Assembly: GCA_935421135.1 (NCBI GenBank)
Contig: OW285190.1
Location: 2,046,001 to 2,110,000, forward strand
Direction: 5' to 3'
DNA length: 64,000 nucleotides
From: Bugulina stolonifera
Lineage: Eukaryota; Bryozoa; Gymnolaemata; Cheilostomatida; Bugulidae
Below are positions 58,621 through 64,000 of the stretch, piece by piece (positions within the stretch are counted from its first letter, which is position 1; each line of letters starts with the position of its first letter). The notes beneath the pieces were generated by a model. That model worked only from the letters and a program-made list of their open reading frames with translations, did not search any database and had not been told where the DNA came from. A program made the position numbers and the translations under genes.

Positions 58621-61600
58621 TGTTAGTGCCGAATGTATGCGTCGAGTAGGCTCCTCATCTGGGTTTGCACCAGTGGCAATGTTTATAAGATGGGTGTTTT
58701 TGCCAAAGATGGCAATGCTGGGCTAATCAAGAGTATGGTCAGTGATTGAACATCAGTTTCATCTTTAGCAGTTGTAGTAGCTCTGTTAAACGATCGTGGT
58801 GAACGTCTAATAGAATGGCATAGAGAGAACAAACTCATGATATCAAACACATAGTATAAAAATCACGCAAGAAGAAGACATACTTGTGTTCTTTGTGTGC
58901 TTGCTTTTCTTCCCTTTTATGAGCCTGCATTAATCCTTTTGAGCAGCATCGAGATTAGTTCAAATTTGGCTTGCATCCGTGGGCATCCCAGCTAAGTTCT
59001 TTTCGGTTATAGTTATGCAAAGTTCACAAAAGTTGGGGTACGCCTGGTGCACTCTTTTCAAGGCCTAGCATATCAAAAATGTACATGTATATGGGCTGAC
59101 ACCTCGAATAATATTTTCGCTGATATGCAAAGAAGAATTGCAGCATTGCAATGAGTCCATCAAGCTGCAAATACCAGTTTTTCGACCTTCCAGCATGTAT
59201 GAGGGTCAACATGGATTGCACAGTTGACAGGTAGTTATTCCAGAATACTACCTTGGAAGAAGCCTTGTTGATTTACTTTGCAGACTCGACCAAAAGAGGA
59301 GTCAGTATGTCAATTATGCTCTCCATCTCTGATTAGTTTGGATTGTCATCATACGACCACTCTAGATGTGTCAATGGTTCTTCTTTATCTTCAGAGAGCC
59401 AGCCACTCACCAAGAGCCACCAATTTCTCCCATCCACATACTTCATACAGTGGCTTGTACAGCCTCACACCTCTATTATAATGGTTTCTACCCAATATCT
59501 GAGCAGTTGTGACATCTGTTCCAAAGTTCACAATTTTGGCCCCTTCGCTTTGCTCTTAAGACAGAATACACACAGCGTGTTATTGAAGTGCAGCTCATAT
59601 GGACTCCTCGTTTATTTGACAGGAAAATATCTTGTGCTAACTAATCTTCTGCTCTAACAGCAGCATTCCTGAGTTTCTTTATGTAACACATTTTGTAGTA
59701 CACTAATTATGTCTGTCATTTTCCAAAATCTAAATGAGGTGAAATGAACGTAATGGGCATGCTGGTAGGCCTATTTATAATTAAATGAAATACATGGCTA
59801 ATGTGTAGGGCCTACATGAATAAAAATTGAAACCGCTGTAACATTGATCCTATCTACATCGTACTTTGTTCAGTTGATTATACAGCAGAATAACCTGGCT
59901 AATGGATGCAATGAAATAAAAAATGTGACACGCACTAAAACTGACTTTTCTGTTTCACACACCTTTTCAGTTTTCTCACTTATCAATAATGATTGGATGT
60001 CTGTTGACAATTTTTGCATTTTACAAGTTTCACGTTAGCTCTTTGATTTTGGCAAAATGCACACCGATCAGGACGGAAAGGTGGATGGATTCTCACTGAT
60101 GCCATATTCTGATGTTAATGCTACTAACTAAACCAATGTAGCAAAATGTGACAAACAGGTGGTACTCAAGTGGTACCAGTATTACTTTGACAAAGTTATA
60201 AAACTATTAAGCGAGTAGAATTATATCAAGCAGACAATGCAATGTTAAAGATAATCAACTTGAGTTGGTGATATAAGATGGTAGATAAAATTATGTTATG
60301 CAGAGTAAATCAAATAGTGATTGTAGAATGTAAAAGTGGAGCCAAAGCTAATTAATCTAGTCCAAAAACTGAAAATTTGAAGTAGAGGTAGGAAAGGATT
60401 CTTACCAAGTACACTGAAGACATTAAACTTTCTAGTGACTGAAAAACTGAGTGAATACTATAGCAGTTTCGTTGGGTCTGCTAGAACTCTCAAGCTAGTC
60501 AGATTATGGAAGAACGTGGAGTTCAACTGATGCCTTGCAAGCGTAGCTAATTGTGGTGTCAAATGTTTTTTATTTCGTTTTTTCAACTTCCACAGGATTA
60601 ACACTTTAATTTGCAAATCAACACTGTGAAGTTTAAAATAATAATATGCATAAAATAAGACTACACAAATCGAGAATAGGTGGTTAGAAAATAATATCAT
60701 AACATCAGAAGGCAATCCATGATCTTGATAAGTTGACAAATAAACTAAGCAACAGTAGCAGTACAAGGCATAAAATGCTTACCAATAATATTCGAAGGTT
60801 CATGTAGAATAGGCATATCAATATTACAGCATTATCAACTGCAAGAATTTCGGCAATAAATGTTACAGAAAAGTTGATATCAGACAAACCTTTAGCTCTT
60901 CTCTGATAGCCCAACAACTTTAGGTTTTATGATTTGTGGTAGTAAAATTCTTCCAAACCTTGTAGTAGTAAAAGTTCTCTGTTTAATTATATTCAAGATT
61001 TCTTGAGAGCACAACTTCCTCGGTCACTAACAATTCTAACTGACCAGGGCAACCAGCATTTTCCACCAACAACAGAATTACAGAAACAAGTAAAAGAATG
61101 ATGTGTTCCAGCTCCCATTGGCCATCTGATTGCACCATCAGACTCAACCAATCCCAAGCAGAGGGCCCAAAAGGGTTCCGGCAAATTCATCCTCTTGCAA
61201 TCCCCCAGCTTTTGCAAGCGCTGTCAACAAACCTTTGATTCATTATTTGTGGCTAATGTGTGGCTATGTTTATCGCTGCTATGTTGCCATTGTGGTTTTA
61301 TTAGTGAGTGATTTCATGACCTTACTGACTGTGTAGGGCCGTAGGTTAGAAAAATTGAGTGGGAAGGCAGAAAGTTAGGTGGGTGCGGGGTAAAATCAAA
61401 TGCATTTAAAATAAAAATCTTTCCAAGAAAAGTGTAGTAGCCTATTAAAGCTAAGATGATATTAATAGTATAATTATATTATATATAAATTTAAAACTAA
61501 AATCTCTAATTATATTATTATTGTTATTTTATTTTTAAATTAGCAGCAAATGTAGCAGTAGAGTAGTAGCTGTCAGTGGTAGAGGTGGAACGAGACTCGA

Positions 61601-62930
61601 GATTTCTCGAGTCTCGTATCGACTTGTCTTGTCTCGAAAGTCGTCTCGAGATGTAAATTAGTATTCGAGACTGGTAAACAAATAGCAACTAATAATTTTT
61701 ATTTATAATAAATTAATTATTATAATACAACTAATTGCTAATCAACAATAAATCTATCAAATAGAAAATCATTATTCAAATTATTTAGTAATACTACCTA
61801 CATGTACATTCCCAGCACTGATTTCCTAGTAATAGCATTGCAGCTAATGCTGAGCTACTAGTCCATCACTGCAAGTCATACAGAATTACTAACGACTGTC
61901 AATCATCACTCCCACAATGCAATGTCATGTCCTTACCAAAAGTTGTCTACTCGTGAGATTATTTCATCAAAGGAAACATAACTCCATACTAGTTTGTCAA
62001 ATTACATTTTATTATTTTAGTACCCATGTACAGTGTACATGCAATGTAACATACATGGAATACATGTGAAATATATTTCACAGGCTCCTGTTCACCTTTT
62101 ATTGAAATGCATAATGATAAAATACAGAGTTTACAAAGTAGCAATTAAAACTATTGGAGTTTCAACATGCAGATAAATTTCATGCATCTGCTCTTAGTCA
62201 GTCACAGGGAAGGAACAATCTCATGGATAGCAGTGACTTACAAATTGATTCACCTGATTCAACTGTTCACTACTTTTACTTTTGCACTTATAATTCTTTC
62301 CTTGGTATAAATAACTATTCATAAAAAATATTTATTCATTCACAAGACCGGAAGTCTTTAACCTTAGCATAGCCATAGAGCCTTGGAGCAGAGCACATAT
62401 TTTTATGGGCCTCTCTGTCTATCACTTGCAATGTAGTTCATTATTCCAGGATTACTGGTTATCGTTACGCAGCCACACCATTCATCATGCAACACCTACA
62501 TGTTCCCTAAAACAGTGGCAGCTCTCCAAATTCAATAGTCGCCAGAAATTAGCTCACGCTTTTGAAACATGGTAGCGGTCTCCTCCCAGTGCCTCTTACT
62601 GAACTATAATTTTTCTTGCAGGCAGAGGACTTGCTGGTTGATTTTTCAGATGAGATTTGTATGATTTGGAACTAAACTTTGGAGTTGACGTATTACATGC
62701 TACAAATAGTTGTCAAACCCTGCAAAGACAGCAGATCTCTCCTTCCCCCTTCAATCCACCCCTGTAGTGCTCTAGCGGCGGCTGATTCAAGCAGTTGCTC
62801 ACAGTTCCATAATCAGCGGAATCTCAGCTTCTGTTTGATATCAGTTAATGAGCAGTAGCATAATATAAATTGGGTATGTGGAAAGTTGATAGGTTAAATG
62901 ATCTACTTATGAACTCAATGCTATTTACAG
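58621..62930. other. 4.3 kb without a recognised gene
   Basis: AT-rich. Short frames (for example 59278-59660, 60458-60917, 60993-61336) show no family resemblance and no consistent exon structure. A 13-bp-arm hairpin lies at 61590-61617 (ACGAGACTCGAGA, TT, reversed), followed by more CTCGA/CGAGAC motifs to 61670, which may be a transposon end. Confidence 0.35.
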
Positions 62931-62932
62931 AT

Positions 62933-63450
62933 TGTCCATGCTGAGCTGTTTGAGACTCGTGTCGAGGTCTAGGTCGAATACTGACATAGGTGAGTACACA
63001 TAGCTGTTTAATTAGGTAAAAATATACATTTCAAATTTGTGAACATGTGGGAATAAAACGTAGAATTATGTTAGCATGCGCTTTTGTATATAAATGTGTC
63101 CATGTCGGTATAGTTAATGTCCAACAGCGAAGATCGAGGGGTATGAGTCATTCAATTATGGGTTTTCAATTTAGTCTTTGTGCAACTCGCCATAAATAGT
63201 AGTTGAAGACACTAGAAAATTTACAATGATAGTATGTAAGATTGAACTTCCTGTTTCAAAATCATATGCACCTTTTGTACAAATTATTGAACCTTCTATT
63301 GTTCTAATCGTAATAGGTGATCAAATATTTGCTGTTATACACTCGTAATTCTATTTTCTCTAAATCATCGGTTTATTTTTTAAATTACAGAGTCTTCCTT
63401 CAACCAGTGCTGTATGAACGGGATTTTATCCTTATTCCAATAATTTGCAA
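62933..63450 (+). promoter_or_regulatory. Possible 5' non-coding exons or upstream ORF of AMACR
   Basis: After a TTTACAG at about 62926-62932, an ATG at 62940 reads MLSCLRLVSRSRSNTDI up to a GTGAGT donor near 62990, rich in Arg/Ser/Leu like a mitochondrial presequence. After a TTACAG at ~63390, an in-phase continuation ESSFNQCCMNGILSLFQ ends with TAA. These could be 5' UTR exons with a 34-codon upstream ORF, or chance. AMACR acts in mitochondria and peroxisomes, which makes an alternative presequence exon conceivable but unproven. Confidence 0.2.
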
Positions 63451-63809
63451 ATACTAAGTAAGTGAAAAGTTTGGTTCATTTGTAGGGATTCGCCACCATT
63501 GCTATATATATTACTATAGACTATGATTGTAGATATGAAATATACAGACACAGATTGTTTTATAGAGTGTCACACAATTGGACCAATGATAGTATAACCA
63601 ATGAGAGACATCAATTTTATACAATAAATTGTTGATGGTATTGCTCTTGCCAGGGCAAACCGAAGTAACTGTCTGTATGCTGTATGACCTCGTCTTCCTT
63701 AGCACCCTCTCCCTGCTAGTACCAAGGTGTTATATACTTGTATGCTTATTTATGTAGCCTACGACCCGCCCCCTGTATAGTAACAATTCTACTTGATAGA
63801 AGGTGGACT

Positions 63810-63917
63810 ATGGCTCTAAAAGGAATAAAGGTGGTTGAGATGGCTGGTCTGGCACCCGGCCCATTCTGTGGGATGGTTTTAGCTGATCATGGGGCTAATG
63901 TGATGAGAATTGACAAG
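63810..63917 (+). CDS. AMACR: AMACR, alpha-methylacyl-CoA racemase, first coding exon (36 residues; gene continues beyond window)
   Basis: The enzyme interconverts (2R)- and (2S)-methylacyl-CoA esters so that branched fatty acids and bile-acid intermediates can be beta-oxidised; family III CoA-transferase fold, peroxisome and mitochondrion. The exon reads [36 protein letters not shown] and ends at a GTAAGT donor, phase 0. It matches the N-terminus of animal AMACR ([29 protein letters not shown]). The catalytic residues lie in later exons. Start: the ATG at 63810 is where the family begins; an in-frame upstream ATG at 63738 would add 24 residues not seen in the family, so I prefer 63810. Confidence 0.9.
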
Positions 63918-64000
63918 GTAAGTAACACTAGGCTACATATGCGCTATAGGCCTACATAGTACAGATTACATGTGCTATGCATACTACAGACTACATGCTT

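Overview
This is eukaryotic, animal nuclear DNA. It is AT-rich, with GT-AG introns, long gene-poor stretches and many decayed transposons. The three complete or near-complete host genes, and a fourth entering at the right edge, look like single-copy metazoan genes. The TE mix (piggyBac, Tc1/mariner, hAT, Mutator-like, pogo, BEL/Pao, LINEs, and several uncharacterised ORF families I associate with sponges and cnidarians) and the many TACATGTA-type repeats suggest an early-branching marine animal. A sponge is my first guess, a cnidarian the alternative; this is inference only.

Layout. 117-10063 (+): nineteen exons encoding the C-terminal ~923 residues of WDR35/IFT121, an intraflagellar transport complex A subunit; the N-terminal quarter lies off the left edge. 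11047-11559 (-): a GNAT acetyltransferase of the diamine (spermidine/spermine, SAT1/2) type. 12853-14085 (-): a single-exon SNAPC3, the snRNA-gene transcription factor subunit. 14490-62900 is a transposon graveyard: a 538 bp MITE; a 2.97 kb foldback element (a second copy sits at 50679-53638); two piggyBac elements, one carrying a nested Tc1 copy and one a LINE fragment; a tandemly duplicated segment that preserves the empty piggyBac target site; Mutator-like, hAT, BEL/Pao, LINE, gag, pogo and uncharacterised transposase-like relics. 63810-63917 (+): first coding exon of AMACR (alpha-methylacyl-CoA racemase), continuing past the window.

The host genes have no obvious functional link to each other (ciliary transport, polyamine acetylation, snRNA transcription, branched-chain lipid oxidation), so this is ordinary animal gene neighbourhood rather than a pathway cluster.

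Most unusual observations: (i) at least five WDR35 introns carry tandem repeats whose unit contains that intron's own splice-site region, some including exon bases; (ii) two foldback elements with ~1.25 kb inverted arms and intact 4-bp target duplications; (iii) a 208-bp perfect palindrome with a 1-nt centre that mirrors the left end of a hAT element plus its flank, and another perfect 47-bp palindrome with a 1-nt centre; (iv) a piggyBac insertion whose pre-insertion paralogue lies ~1.1 kb downstream. All gene calls rest on reading translations and remembered family motifs; no database search was run.
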